The notes under the pieces are model-generated. The model was not told where the DNA came from, searched no databases, and saw only the letters and a list, made by a program, of their open reading frames with translations. A DNA stretch of 64,000 nt from Marchantia polymorpha subsp. ruderalis. Its lineage: Eukaryota; Streptophyta; Marchantiopsida; Marchantiales; Marchantiaceae. The stretch covers positions 16,886,501 through 16,950,500 of the forward strand of contig AP031356.1 of the NCBI GenBank assembly GCA_037833965.1, given 5' to 3'. This document shows positions 36,657-47,925 of the stretch, in pieces; the first letter of the stretch is position 1; each line of letters opens with the position of its first letter. Position numbers and translations under genes: made by a program.

Positions 36657-39600
36657 CAGGTATTCATATGAATGTAATGAACACATTAAGCACTAAGTCC
36701 TTATCTCGGTAAAATATGAAGGACTTATGGCATATTACAGATTCTTACGGTGACTGTAAACAATTTTTGTTGTCTTTCGGATTTGGGAGTCACCACGAAT
36801 TGTATAAACTCAATCTTCTGATTTTAACAATGTCTCAGAAAATGTTGACGATCTACCGAAACGTCAGTCCAAGGGATTAAACAAATTTGCTAGTCTTTTG
36901 GTATCAGAAAATATTCTATGAAGTGCATGGATAGAAATCTGCAACGATCAAGATTGTATAGATTATTCTGCTCAATTTTCTTACCAAATTCTCAGACAAA
37001 TGTTCGAAAGTAAAAATATTATTTAGATTAAATCTTGAGCAAAGCGTATCTATCTGTGCATGCTTCTCTGCATCATTAACCTCTCAAAAAGATGACGGGA
37101 GACGCATGACAATCTGATGAATTGGCAAAGTGATGAATTTTAGGCATTTGCCACGATCACACTTTAGTTAATGCATCAACCTGATTAAGATTAATGAGGT
37201 CCATTTCCTGGTTCTAGTAGGGTACTTCGACAGATATAAGTAATGTAAGTAGTCACTGGATCTGAATATAGTTGTTCCTAAGCAAAGGAAACTAATAGAT
37301 CTCTTTCATGCACATTGGTAGAAACTAGTTCCTCGTCGTAGCAAATGAAATAAGCCCTGCATTTAAATTGATGACCGCATGAAAATCATGAAGCAATCTT
37401 TGAGAAACCCTTCTCCCCCCTCAAATAATAATAATAATAATAATAATAATACATAAGGAATATTAGAAAACAATGGAAAGATTGAACGATTGAAGATAAT
37501 AGACATGATAGAAAATCAACATGTAGAGTAGTAAAGTTCTGTAGAAAAGTAATAGAAAAGAAGTAGTGACCACTTGCCAGCTCCCAGTACACGGACACCA
37601 TAATGGGCTACTTTTTGTAACCATTCGGATTACTGCTATCATGCAAGGAAGCTTTACATCTGCTGCCTTTTTTTCGCATTTTGTTAGAGAATATCCATTC
37701 CTTTGCAACCGAATGAAGTGATTGAAGGGCTGAATAAATCATGTGCATCTTATTTTAAGAAGCTATACTGGACAGTATTAGACATCTTGTCCACTTTCGA
37801 CATGATTGACAATTAAGTAAATAATATTATCCCCATCTCACTACGTGCAATGCACAATGCATGAGCAGCAAGTCCAGGTAGTTTAGATTCCCATTCCCCC
37901 AAACGCATACTTGCCATGATCAGTCAAGTCATGCAGCGGTAACTAAACAAACGTCATCCGAATCTAGCAGTACGTGCAATATCGGTAGAAGAACAGAGGA
38001 ACCTGTGTATTGCAAAATCAAGCATTTTCTTCAGATTTCTATCCAGTGCTCTCCATGATTTCCAGGGTGTGCCATTTCCAACTAGATGTATGCACCACAT
38101 GAAGAAGTCACAAAATGAACAATGAAGTGTGTAGACTCAACTAGGACACAGAGTGAGTATATGATTCTTAAGTTCCAGAGTCTGATGAAATCTCGACCTA
38201 TAGCCGACATGATTGCTCGGCGATGGGAATAAATGTGAGGAAGTATAGTCACTACTATAGAAAAGAAGAACAAAATATTCACTCGAGTCCAAACTACTTG
38301 CAGATATGTGTCTCTGGGAGACTGATCCCCAAGCATCAAGCTCTGGACTCCCGTTGTCAACTACTCATGACCTGATGGTTGAAGAAGTTGGCCATCCAAA
38401 GCGGCCCAAATACAGTACATGGAGAAATAATGTCAACCAGGTCTATGCATGCAACAAAGAGTGGTGCCAACGTTTTTGCGGTCTTCGTTCATTATCCTGC
38501 TGGCTCTCCCTTGCATATAATATCTCGAGTGGCACGTTCACAAGTCATGAACTTTGGCGGCTATGGTCGTGGCTTGGTTACGTAGAATGGGAAAGACATA
38601 CACCTCAACTCCAGGCGCACCCATTTCCCTTTCAGCCAGGAGACACATGGTCAATCTCCCCACTTGGCGCTCTTCGTAGCCAACGAACATGAAATGTCAA
38701 CTATAACATGACACCCTTTTCCGATCGGGGGTTCCAATGATGAACTGGAGTTAGATCAGAGCTCAAGTTTATGTTGGAAACTCTGAGTCGTGCACGAGGA
38801 GGGTTGCGACTGCTGAAGTAAAGTCACTCGAGGAACACATATCCACTGGAGCTAGCATTTGCAGACAGACGGTAGGCTTAGCATGGAGCCAAAGATTTAG
38901 CGACTTTCCGTTGTTGTTACCTTGCCCGACTGTCCATCTCGGGTGAAGAGCTTGTCTGGATTTTGAGGCAGCTCAGCTCTGCAAGACACACTCCACTCTT
39001 TAGTTAGTTGATCGAAGTGGTTGGAATGAAGTGCTATGTTGAAACAGTTCTCCTTGTAGGCCACATGACTATCGTCCAAACTCCACAATTGCAGGTTAGA
39101 GGTATGGGTCTTGCTGGATAAAGGTCTTCTGGCCAGTTACGCTCGTGGTTTGGTTCTTGTTAGAAGAAATTGTCTGTAGTGCCTGGAAACCCAGCTGCTC
39201 TGAAGAATTTGAATCCATCGCTTGCAAGCTTTGGAAGATAAACCACGAGCTTTACATGGTTGCACTGGATGTGAGCTGCTGCTATTCGACAGCTCTTTGT
39301 AAAGCAGAACATCTTCTACAAAGACAGGCTTTACTGCGTGTTCAAAACTTGACACTGACGACGTTGCCTTGTTTTTCAGAGTACTGTACTGATGCAGAAA
39401 ATCTTCATCAGACAGTTAGTTACGGAGGAGGTGGATGTCGATGAGCTAATTATTCTGGAAATGCTTATTGTTTTTTCCAAACAAATTATAGAGAATTGTG
39501 ACCACCTCACCAACCATATTCCCTTCAGGTCCAGCTGGAAGTTATGATCCGAGGTAAAGAGGAACTTTGTAAATCTCCAGCAGCTCTGCACCGAGAGGGC

Positions 39601-39980
39601 ATCACGAGTCCTGCAAGCTGATTTTCCGATTCGCGTCGAGATGGAATGCTACTTGCGTTACTTTTGATGGCGACTGAGGTAAGAGGGTCACTAGGTCCGA
39701 AAATATATCGAGGATCCACCTGGGATGTTTCAAAAGTGTTGGAAGGGAATAAAATTGGCTCTGCGTGACCGCAAATTATTTTTCACCGGCCCTTCGATGA
39801 AGGATCTATCTGAAATTGTTCTGCAAAATCTTGAGACCTACGTTTGTTTCGTCCGAAGCTGCTTATTGTGGATATGCACCCGACACACTTCAGTTAGTTG
39901 ATCTTTGCACTGTGGACGAATGAGGCGTTTAAGGTAAGAGAGGAGGTGATCTAGAAACTCCTTGGAAAGGTCACGAATAT
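36657..39980. other. Intergenic, moderate AT content
   Basis: An ATA trinucleotide run lies at 37426-37450. Frames around 38.3-38.7 kb (plus) and 39.1-39.4 kb have mixed composition but no identified family or consistent splicing. They could be decayed gene pieces. Confidence 0.4.
37426..37450 (+). repeat. (ATA)n microsatellite
   Basis: About eight consecutive AAT/ATA units. Confidence 0.9.
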
Positions 39981-42610
39981 TCAGAAATTTCATGGGGAAT
40001 TCCGCCACGCTGTGGGGGCTTGAGATGGTAAAGGAAAATCCGAGAGAGCGCGAGAGCGAGCTGGTCATGATGATGTACTTGAGCCGGGCGAGCGCAGAAT
40101 GAAAAGGAGCCACTTATCACAGAAAAGCGATGCAGCTCATCAATGTTCACCATTTGCTCTTCTCTAGAGCCCCAGAGCCTACATGCCACGAAAGAATGTT
40201 GTTGATGTTTCTTTTCCATAAAACGTTGCCTGCCGGCCTCCCTCCCTCCAGCAGCAGCAGCAGCCATCATTCTTCAAAGAAGCCCCCAATGCACTGACTG
40301 AGCCGAGCCGAGCCGAGCCGAGCACGCAGACCAGTGGGGCTTGGGGCTCGGGGCTTGGGGGTGGGGGTGGGGTTGGGGGCGGGGGGTGAGGAGAGGCCTC
40401 TGGCACACAGGACTGCAGAGACCGTGGCCCCCACACAACCTTCCAACACTGTTGGTTTGTGTTCCAAGGCAGGCTCGACGCGAATTTTTATGGGGCCTTA
40501 CTGCAGTCGAAGTCCGTCTGCGGGGCTTGTCAAATCGTGTTGACCACCCCTTTGCTCTCCAACCCAGGTAAGCGATGCTTTTGTTGACCGGGCTCTTCCT
40601 TCGCTTCGCAGCCACGACTCTTGTCTAAGAACCAATTTCACTCTTTCTTGTGCAATCATTCCCTCCTATAGTAACTCTACCCCCCGCAGCCTCATGTCCC
40701 CGCGCGCCTGTACCGCCGGCCCTCCGTCCGTCCGTCCGTCCGTCCGCTTGCCCCCGCCCAACTTCCTGTTTCCAATCTTTATGGTCGCCTCCGTAGTGGT
40801 CCTTTGCGCACACTGACCAGAGGATGGATGGAACGAAGGATGGATGGATAGATGGATGGAAGGAAGTGCTCCTCCGGAACATGCTCCGGTTTGGCTCTAA
40901 GCCCCTTGCGAAGCGCTCCTGCTCCTGTCCCTCGTCCTCCTCCTACATGCTCGTACTGCTCTTGACCGGCTCTCTCTCCAGCCTCGATGGCCGAACTCGG
41001 CTATATATAGATGAGAATTGCGCCAACAGTGCGTGGCCAGCCGAATCTCAAGAACGGGGCTTCGAATTTTCATGATGATGATGATGGATTTTCATGTGGG
41101 ATGGAAAATGCCATCCCTCCCTCCCTTTCATGGAAGCTTCAGCTGCATCGATTGGGCGGATGGGATGCCAACGTTCCTCCGAGCCCCGAAGTTGGGGCCG
41201 GGCTGCAGGGTTGTGAACTGGGGTCGGGGCTGGGGCTGGGGGTGGGGTTGGGGTTGGGGATTCAAATCTACCCCACCCTACCCGACTCGTCTCGACTCGA
41301 TTTAACTTCGTTGGTGACAATAATTAAGAAATGGTTACAACAGCGCGACGATGATTAAGGTTCGAAGATCTGCAGTACGAGAATCATCTGGGCAGAAAGA
41401 GAAGAGAAGGTCCACTTTGAACTGTGGTCCTCCTGGGGCCTGCGACCCAACCCCTTCTCGAATTAGAATTTTCCTTCGGCTTCACTCTACCCTCCCCCCG
41501 GGTCAATTTTTCTTACCGCAACTCGGGGCAAGATGTGACCAACTGTGCTCCCTGAACGATGCCCTCGATGTAAAGTCAGGTCAGGGTAGGGCAGGGCAGG
41601 GCAGGTCAGGCGAGGTGGGGCTGGGGCTGGGGCTGGGTGGGGTTGCAAGCTAACCCGGGTCAGCAGCCCTATCCAAATTTAGACATCGCAGAGGCCTAAC
41701 CGCGAGTAGCCGGATAATGTCCTAGTAGCGAGTGAGGTCAATTAAGCAGCATATAGCTTACCTGGAGTCAGAGCATGAACTGCATGCGGCAGTAAAGTGA
41801 GAATGTCCTGTGGGGAAGGGTAAAATGGGGTTACCGCAGTGCAGCGAGGGGAAGGAAAGCGAATACTTGTGCAGGGGGACAAATCGGTGATATTCTCCGT
41901 CGACGCTATCGCTCTGACACGCGGCACGGTTATTTCTGGCCCTTGTCTTATCCGGAAATTGTATCTCGGCTCGTCTGGGCTTGTACTTTTGGGGCAGCAG
42001 CGGCCGAGACCGTCTACATGGGGCCTAGGCAGGGGCTTGGAAAGATTCAGAGTGCGAGAGCGGAGCGAGGACCCGGCATCGCCTCGGACGAGGGGGCCTC
42101 TCAGGGGGCTCAGGCGCTCAGGCCCCTTGGGGCAACAATTCCCCTCCCCTCCCACGAAGCGGGAAATCCCACTCACTTTTATGGCGAGCGACTTCCCGCC
42201 GAATCCCCCTCCCCCTCTCGAGTCTTGTCAACATTCGTACTCTCGTCTCCTCCTCGCAGGCGGCGGCGGCGACACATCCATCAGCCACCATGTACATACA
42301 GCCCCACTGCCCCCCACAGCCCCCCGCATACACATACACATACATACGCATCCATCATCAGCAGCAGCCACCATCAGGAGCAGCAGCAGCCCCCACACTC
42401 GTGCTCTGGAGAGGTCTACGGGCAACAACCCTTCGACTTCAGAGCTCATCTTGCTTTTGGCATTTTCGTTTCCATCATGCTTCCTCTCTTGTCTTGTAAA
42501 TGGACATTTTGCACGATCCCAAATATGGACGAGAGAAAACCACCCCCATCAGAATCGGATATCAGGTGTGCATTCTGTATCGTGGCTTCAGTCTCGTCAC
42601 AATGATACAC
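39981..42610. other. GC-rich island without supported gene
   Basis: This holds GAGCC pentamers (40300-40322), G-rich runs (40337-40388, 41219-41262, 41607-41643), GTCC tetramers (40726-40748), GGAT tetramers (40823-40862) and a strong TATA-box-like element at 41000. A 283-codon plus frame at 41839-42690 overlaps other open frames on both strands and is low in complexity, so I do not call it. Confidence 0.5.
40998..41010 (+). promoter_or_regulatory. TATA-box-like element
   Basis: The sequence CTATATATAGATG lies in an otherwise GC-rich island and matches the plant TATA consensus. No gene is recognised downstream, so function is unproven. Confidence 0.3.
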
Positions 42611-44623
42611 GTATTTTCCAGATGTCTACATCTGATTTAGTATTCTATAATTGTTCTAAATTTAAAACACTCGACGAAATCAAATTATGAATCAAATTTC
42701 TGGGCATAAACGTACTTTTGCAAAAATGGAAAACCTGGTAAAAATTAGGAATTTATTTTTTCTTCATTTGATATTGAAGCTGAGAAATGAAATTTATTTG
42801 TCATGCGTGAATATACTTTAGTCATCTTCCAACTTAAAGATGAGGTGAGCAAGTCGCATGGACTGAGGAAGGGGAGGATAGAACAGTTTCACAGGCAACA
42901 CTACTGAAAGTCGACTGAATCAAAATAGATCAGCGAAATTTATCAGCTCTTCCAACTGCAGGATTGAAAGATAAGTTGTACTCCTCGATAAAAACAAGAC
43001 ATTTCCATTGTGTTCCAGAGAAAATTCATCCAAGAAAAAGTTACGTGAGGGATAAATCTCATACGGACAGCACTTTCCAACCAGTCGAGTAACATGGATG
43101 CAGTAACATATCTCTCTCTTTCCACAACATTCGGTTCGTGTCATTGTCTGAACCGGAACTCAAACATCACCCTCGCTGGGAATTTTCTTCCCTGGCTTCA
43201 GGTCAAACAGCAATGCATGGAGTAAGAAGAACAAGGATCAACAACCATGTAGCATTACACCTCCATCGAACAAGGATCAAAGAGTGCAACGAGCAAACAA
43301 CGAGCCCAAGTATGACTTCCTCGGAGCTCCTCCGAACACAAGAGGCTATTAAAATCCATTTTTAATCGAGCTGGTCATCTTCAAAAATTCGTGATGACCA
43401 CATGGACTCTACTTCTCACAAGCAAAGCAGGTCGAAGAGTAACGAACTCAGATTTAGACCGAAAGACTGTGTCCGGTTCAGGTGGTACGTCTCGTTCGGA
43501 GAAGTGTGGGAAAACTCACATGGAAGAGAAGTGGACTCGAGTAGTCTAGGCTCCGGGGGACACGACATGTGCCATGTTATCGAAGAGAGAGAGAGAGATG
43601 AATCATAGCTCAGCTAAGAACGGGAGCGCATGGATAATCTGTACCCGCCGAGATTGGGGTGGCGATACTGCTTCCGGGCCCGGGAGGGGGCTGGGCTTGA
43701 TTCGCCGGGGCTAGGACAAGGACTGGATGGGCCTCTGACTTCGCGATCTTCCCTTAGCCTCTATTTTCAGGGGGGTGGGGAGGATAGTGATATACTCCGG
43801 TCGTGCCGGTCAAACCTGCCGGTAAGTGGGCGTGGCAAGACGTTTTGACGTCATGGTAACGTGGCTGTCCCAGGGCCCGGCGCATGCCCTTGGCTGGCCC
43901 CATGTACGCATGCATGGCATGGGGTCGGGTCCTCGACATGCACATCCGGGCCTGGCATCCTTCCCCCGGCTGCCGTAAACGAGCATTCACGGCAGCCGTC
44001 GAGCTCGTCACGGATAAAGCCTTTTGGCCTCGCCGGTACCCGGCGAAGGCTGAGTTCCGGCGGGCCTCGCCAGCGAGGGGCCAGGCCGACGATCGTCGTG
44101 TCGGTGACAGCTTCTCGGCGGTCGGGAAGTCCTCCGGGGGGCCTGGCCGGAGCGGAGCGGAGTTTCTTCACCAGGAAGTAAAGGCCCCAGGGCGGGGATC
44201 ATGGAGGCGAATGGCGGGGAACAGGGCTGATGCAGCGGCCACAGTCCCTCGGAGGGACGGGGACATGGCACGGCCCCAGGCCCGCACTGCCTGCCCATCA
44301 TGCTGCCGCGTGCTCCAGGCCACGCTGCCGGTCGTGGAGCGAAAATTTCAAGCACTGGGGGACCGTGTAGGAATCTGAGAGCAGGCCCCGCGCGGGGCCG
44401 GGCAGGGCAGCAAGGGCGGGCCATTCCCCCACCCCCCGCTTTCCCAGCCGTGCATCGGGCTTCGCGCTAGCCCGCCGCATCCCCACCCTCCTCTAAGCCC
44501 GCCCGCCCGCCCGCCCGGCGTGTTTGTCTGCCCCGCACCGCCCTGCCCTGCCCTGCCCTGCCTGAAGTGGACCGAGCTCCCGTCGCCCGTGAGGGGAGGG
44601 AAGCAGAAGGAGAAGAAGAAGAA

Positions 44624-44665
44624 GACGACGACGACGACGACGACGTCGTCGTCATCGTCGTCGTC
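44624..44665. repeat. (GAC)7/(GTC)7 spacer-free palindrome
   Basis: Seven GAC units (44624-44644) are followed directly by seven GTC units with one interrupting ATC. This makes a 42-bp inverted repeat with a single mismatch and no spacer. Confidence 0.85.
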
Positions 44666-45296
44666 AGTCAGTGGGGGTGTCTGGATCTTGGTCCGGGACG
44701 CTGCCAGTCAGTCAATCAAAGCGGCTGCAGATATTATTTCCAATAATGCCAAGCCTAATTGCTCTCGCGGGTGTAAGCTACTTTACCTACGGTCTCCTGA
44801 GGCTCGGCTCTCCAAAACCGGTGGACTGAACCGATTCACTCCGGTTGAGAGTTTGAATTACTGCTCCAGGCCCCACTCGGGTCGCCACTGCGGCGACAGA
44901 AGGCTCGCCCCAACCCTCGCCCCTGCAACGCGTGCAACCAGGTTCTCGCCGAGCCTGTCCGCCTCGGCTCCACTCCTCTCCCCCAACCCCACCCCCACCC
45001 CCACCCCCCTGACTGACTCGCTGGAAGGCCAGGCCAGCCGAGCAAAACAAGCGCCAGGCTCGACAAGAGCGAGCAGCGAGGCCCCGGCCTGTTGGAGGGA
45101 AAGTGCAGCAAGCAAGCGAGCAAACGAGCGACCGAGCGAGCTTGGCAGGCAGGCAGCAGGCACGCAGGCGGGCGGGCAGGCGGCAGTCGCCTACGGCAGG
45201 CCGTAGCATCTGTGCGGGGGAGGGAGATCGCAGTGCTAGACTAGTGCTAGTGGAAGTGGACCGGCAGAGCCGCGAGAGAACGGAAAGGAAGGGTTG

Positions 45297-45340
45297 CGGG
45301 GTTGGGGGTTGGGGCTGGGGCTGGGGTTGGGGTTGGGGCA
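45297..45340 (+). repeat. G-rich run of GGGGTT/GGGGCT units
   Basis: About seven G blocks separated by TT or CT, just upstream of the CT-rich leader of the DCD gene. Confidence 0.75.
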
Positions 45341-45489
45341 GCGGAGGAGGAAGGACTGAAGGACTGAAGGAGGGAGGGAAGAGGAGGGGAGAAAAGGGAA
45401 AGGGGGACAGACAGAGAGAGGAGCGACGGTAAGACGGTCTGAGCCTCGCTTGGCATCCATGTTCGGAGCCAGCACAGCCAAAAGCCAGC

Positions 45490-46028
45490 AGCCAGTCTTT
45501 GCGGCAATCGAATCGGCTGTCGCAGTGTCATCTTCTCTCGGGTGCGAGTAGTGAGGGCAGCGCTCATTTGCCTCCACTTCCCTCGCTTCCTTCGCTCTCG
45601 CTCCCTCCCTCCTTCCGCTACTCTGTCTCTGCGCGCTCTGCTCCCGTCTGTCTGTCTGTCTGTCGCTCGAGCCCCGAATCTCGTTCCCCTCCCCTCCCCT
45701 GCTCTCTCCCCGGCTCCACCTCCTCTCCTCGGCACATCGCAGCTCCTCCCCCCTTCCTTCCTTTATCTCGTCGATGCCCTGCGCTTGAAAGCTTTGAAGT
45801 CTCTCCCGTCTGTGATCTCCCCGGTTCCTCTGTCACCGCCCCCTCTCTCCTCCTCCTCCTCTTCCTCCTCCTCCTCCTCTCCTCCTTCCTCTTGTCTCGT
45901 CGAGCTTTTTTCTCGTGCAAGGGTCTCTCTCTCCTCGTGCAGCCAGCCAGCCAGCCAGCCTCCCACCAGCGCTCGACTCCAGAGTCCTCTTACAGCGCTT
46001 CTCCGTCTTCCAACCTCGATACACTCTG
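45490..46028 (+). promoter_or_regulatory. CT-rich 5' leader of the DCD gene (probable 5'UTR exon)
   Basis: A long pyrimidine-rich plus-strand tract (CTCCCTCC, TCTG repeats, TCCTCC repeats, CCAG repeats) ends at a strong consensus donor, ACTCT|GTAAGT, at 46028. Plant leader exons are often CT-rich. The next coding exon of the gene on this strand is at 47754, so a 5'UTR intron of about 1.5 kb is inferred. The transcription start is not determinable here. Confidence 0.45.
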
Positions 46029-47753
46029 TAAGTGTCCCGCCCTCTCGCGCTTCGCTCCTCGGTCGTCGTCGTCTTCGTCTGAAGCAGCCCCCGGCCGCGC
46101 TCGCGCTCGCTGTGCTGTGTTTTCGAGCTCGGCCGGGGGCGACTGCGCGCCTTTTTGCACTTCAAATCTGCGTGCATGCTTCGAGGTTCTTTCGTGCGTC
46201 GCGTGTCGAAGCTGCGCACGATTCGATTTGTCCGAGGGCCACTGCCCGAGGGCTTCTTTTTCTTCTTGATTCTGGGTTTAGCGTCTCGGAGCACGCCTGT
46301 GCGCGCAGCACATTGCGTAATCTTGGCACCTCATTTCTTCCCACGTGCACGCGCTTGCTCCTCTGGGGTTTTCCCGTCTTTATTATATCGCCTGGCCTCC
46401 TCCGGCTTCGGCGTCTCCCAAAAATTTCCCCACTGACATGCGCTTGCGTGCATGCGCGCCGTGGCTCTGTCGAGAGCATGTCGTCTCCCCGTCGCAACCC
46501 TGCCGACCTCGTCTCGTCGAAATTAGAGGGCTCTGCCCTCCTGATTCTAGTTCTAGCTCTCGCGCGAAGCACAGCGCTGCGTCGCGTTTGAATTATTTTT
46601 ATGTGCCAGTGCATCGTGGGAAGCTCAGTTGTAGCTCGTCTGACCGTGCGCGTTTGTCTTGGGTCGTGCGCAGAGTTCTGGAGCGCCGTGGCGCATTAAG
46701 CCGACTTTCATCTCTGCGTCCCGGCGGGCCTGTTTTGCCTTGAGAGAGTTTTTAGATACCAGTCAGTGGCAAATTTAGGATTCGTTTTCTCGATACGAAA
46801 GCAAGCAAGCAAGCAAGCTGGAGGGTTGTTCATCGCCTCGCGCGGCGGGCGGAGAATTCTAGATTAGCCGTAGAGGGAACGTGGAAGGATATCGCCCGTG
46901 CGAGCGAAGCGAACCCCGAAGGCTGTGCGGACCGACGACGACGACGACGACGACGTCGTTCGACATTGGACAGACAGGGCCCGTCGACAGCCGCGTCGCC
47001 GGAGTGTGTGCGAGTGCGAGTGCAAGTTTTGACAGTATCGGCTCGAGAGTCATGGTAATTTTGTAGCGAAGAATCATCGAATGATTTCGACGGTGGCGAG
47101 CGCGAGGTCGACTCGACGGGAGAGATCTCCAACACAGGGCTTATGTATGGTGTGGGCAAGCGCGGACCCACGGAAGACGAGGGCGTGAGTGAAGTAACGA
47201 TTTAGGTTCGGTCTCGAGAGAGGGCGCAGCAGATACCTGGGGTTTTTGTTTGAAGATAAGCATCAACATTTGCAGGCTGGCGCCCTCTATGTGTAGGCAG
47301 AAAGTTTAACTTTTAAATGAATATTATATCAACCGAAGTCTGCAAGTGCTCAGCGTTTTCGGGGCTGATATTCGCTCTGCAAAATCGTAGGAATAGTTGT
47401 AGCGCCTCAGCCTCCTCGACAGGAAGCGGAAGCTCGAGCAGCTCGTCGCCCATCGAGGAACTCCTTCTCATTCTGGTCGAGCGATACTTCACTCAGTACC
47501 ACTGGCGAGCTCGTATTCTTTCTGGACGTTCGGGGGAGAATTTGGGGGGACGACGGGCGATCAGAAGTGGGCAGCAGCTCCCCCCAATCTTCCCCTTCCT
47601 TTTGACGAGCAAAGAGGATTTTTGGACCGAAGAGCGAAGGGGGGAACCGATACCAAAAAGCGTCCCGGGGGGGAGAAAAAAAGTGGAGGCGGGGGACTGA
47701 AGCCAGCATCTGCCGAGAAGAAGCAATCCGTGGTGGATCAGAAGTCGGGGTCA
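46029..47753 (+). other. Probable 5'UTR intron and leader of the DCD gene
   Basis: This runs from the GTAAGT donor to an acceptor that I cannot fix between about 47590 and 47750. The coding frame is open upstream of the ATG at 47754 back to a TAG at 47400 but holds no other ATG. The part just before the ATG reads lysine- and glycine-rich in frame (GGEKKSGGGGLKPASAEKK), so an upstream start in an unseen exon is possible. A (GAC)7 run lies at 46934-46954. Confidence 0.4.
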
Positions 47754-47925
47754 ATGACGGGTGTGTTCAATGGGAACACTCCTTTTCAGCTAACCAGTAG
47801 CCATGACAAGCGCTTCAAGTCTCTTCCCCCGGCCGAAATGCTCCCGCGGCACGAGACCCTCGGCGGATACATATTTGTGTGCAACAATGACACCATGCAA
47901 GAAGACCTCAAGCGCCAACTCTTCG
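47754..47925 (+). CDS. DCD gene exon 1
   Basis: It encodes the leader with TPFQLTSSHDKRFKSLPP and the first DCD block. It ends CTCTTCG|GTACTT in phase 1. Confidence 0.88.

Larger units (their letters stand above)
42611..45480. other. Upstream region of the DCD gene, very GC-rich
   Basis: From 43.6 kb onward the DNA is very GC-rich with CCCG (44500-44518) and CCCTG (44540-44563) runs, a CCCCCA run (44986-45008) and a GGGGTT/GGGGCT run (45297-45340). Long frames on both strands are low complexity. This is likely upstream or promoter-region DNA of the DCD gene. Confidence 0.4.

Noticed and set aside
41839..42690. 283-codon plus-strand frame
   Set aside because: Composition driven by local GC and CAG/CCA runs; a second frame of similar length overlaps it; no recognised domain.
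44520..45206. 228-codon plus-strand frame
   Set aside because: Contains poly-Lys/Thr/Ser from the AAG, GAC and GTC repeats and has no domain.
45542..46591. 349-codon plus-strand frame
   Set aside because: Almost entirely Ser/Pro/Leu/Arg from a CT-rich tract, and it spans the strong donor at 46028; better explained as an untranslated leader and intron.
47622..47753. Upstream extension of the first DCD exon as part of the protein
   Set aside because: The frame is open but begins without ATG and no upstream start can be shown; kept only as a possibility.
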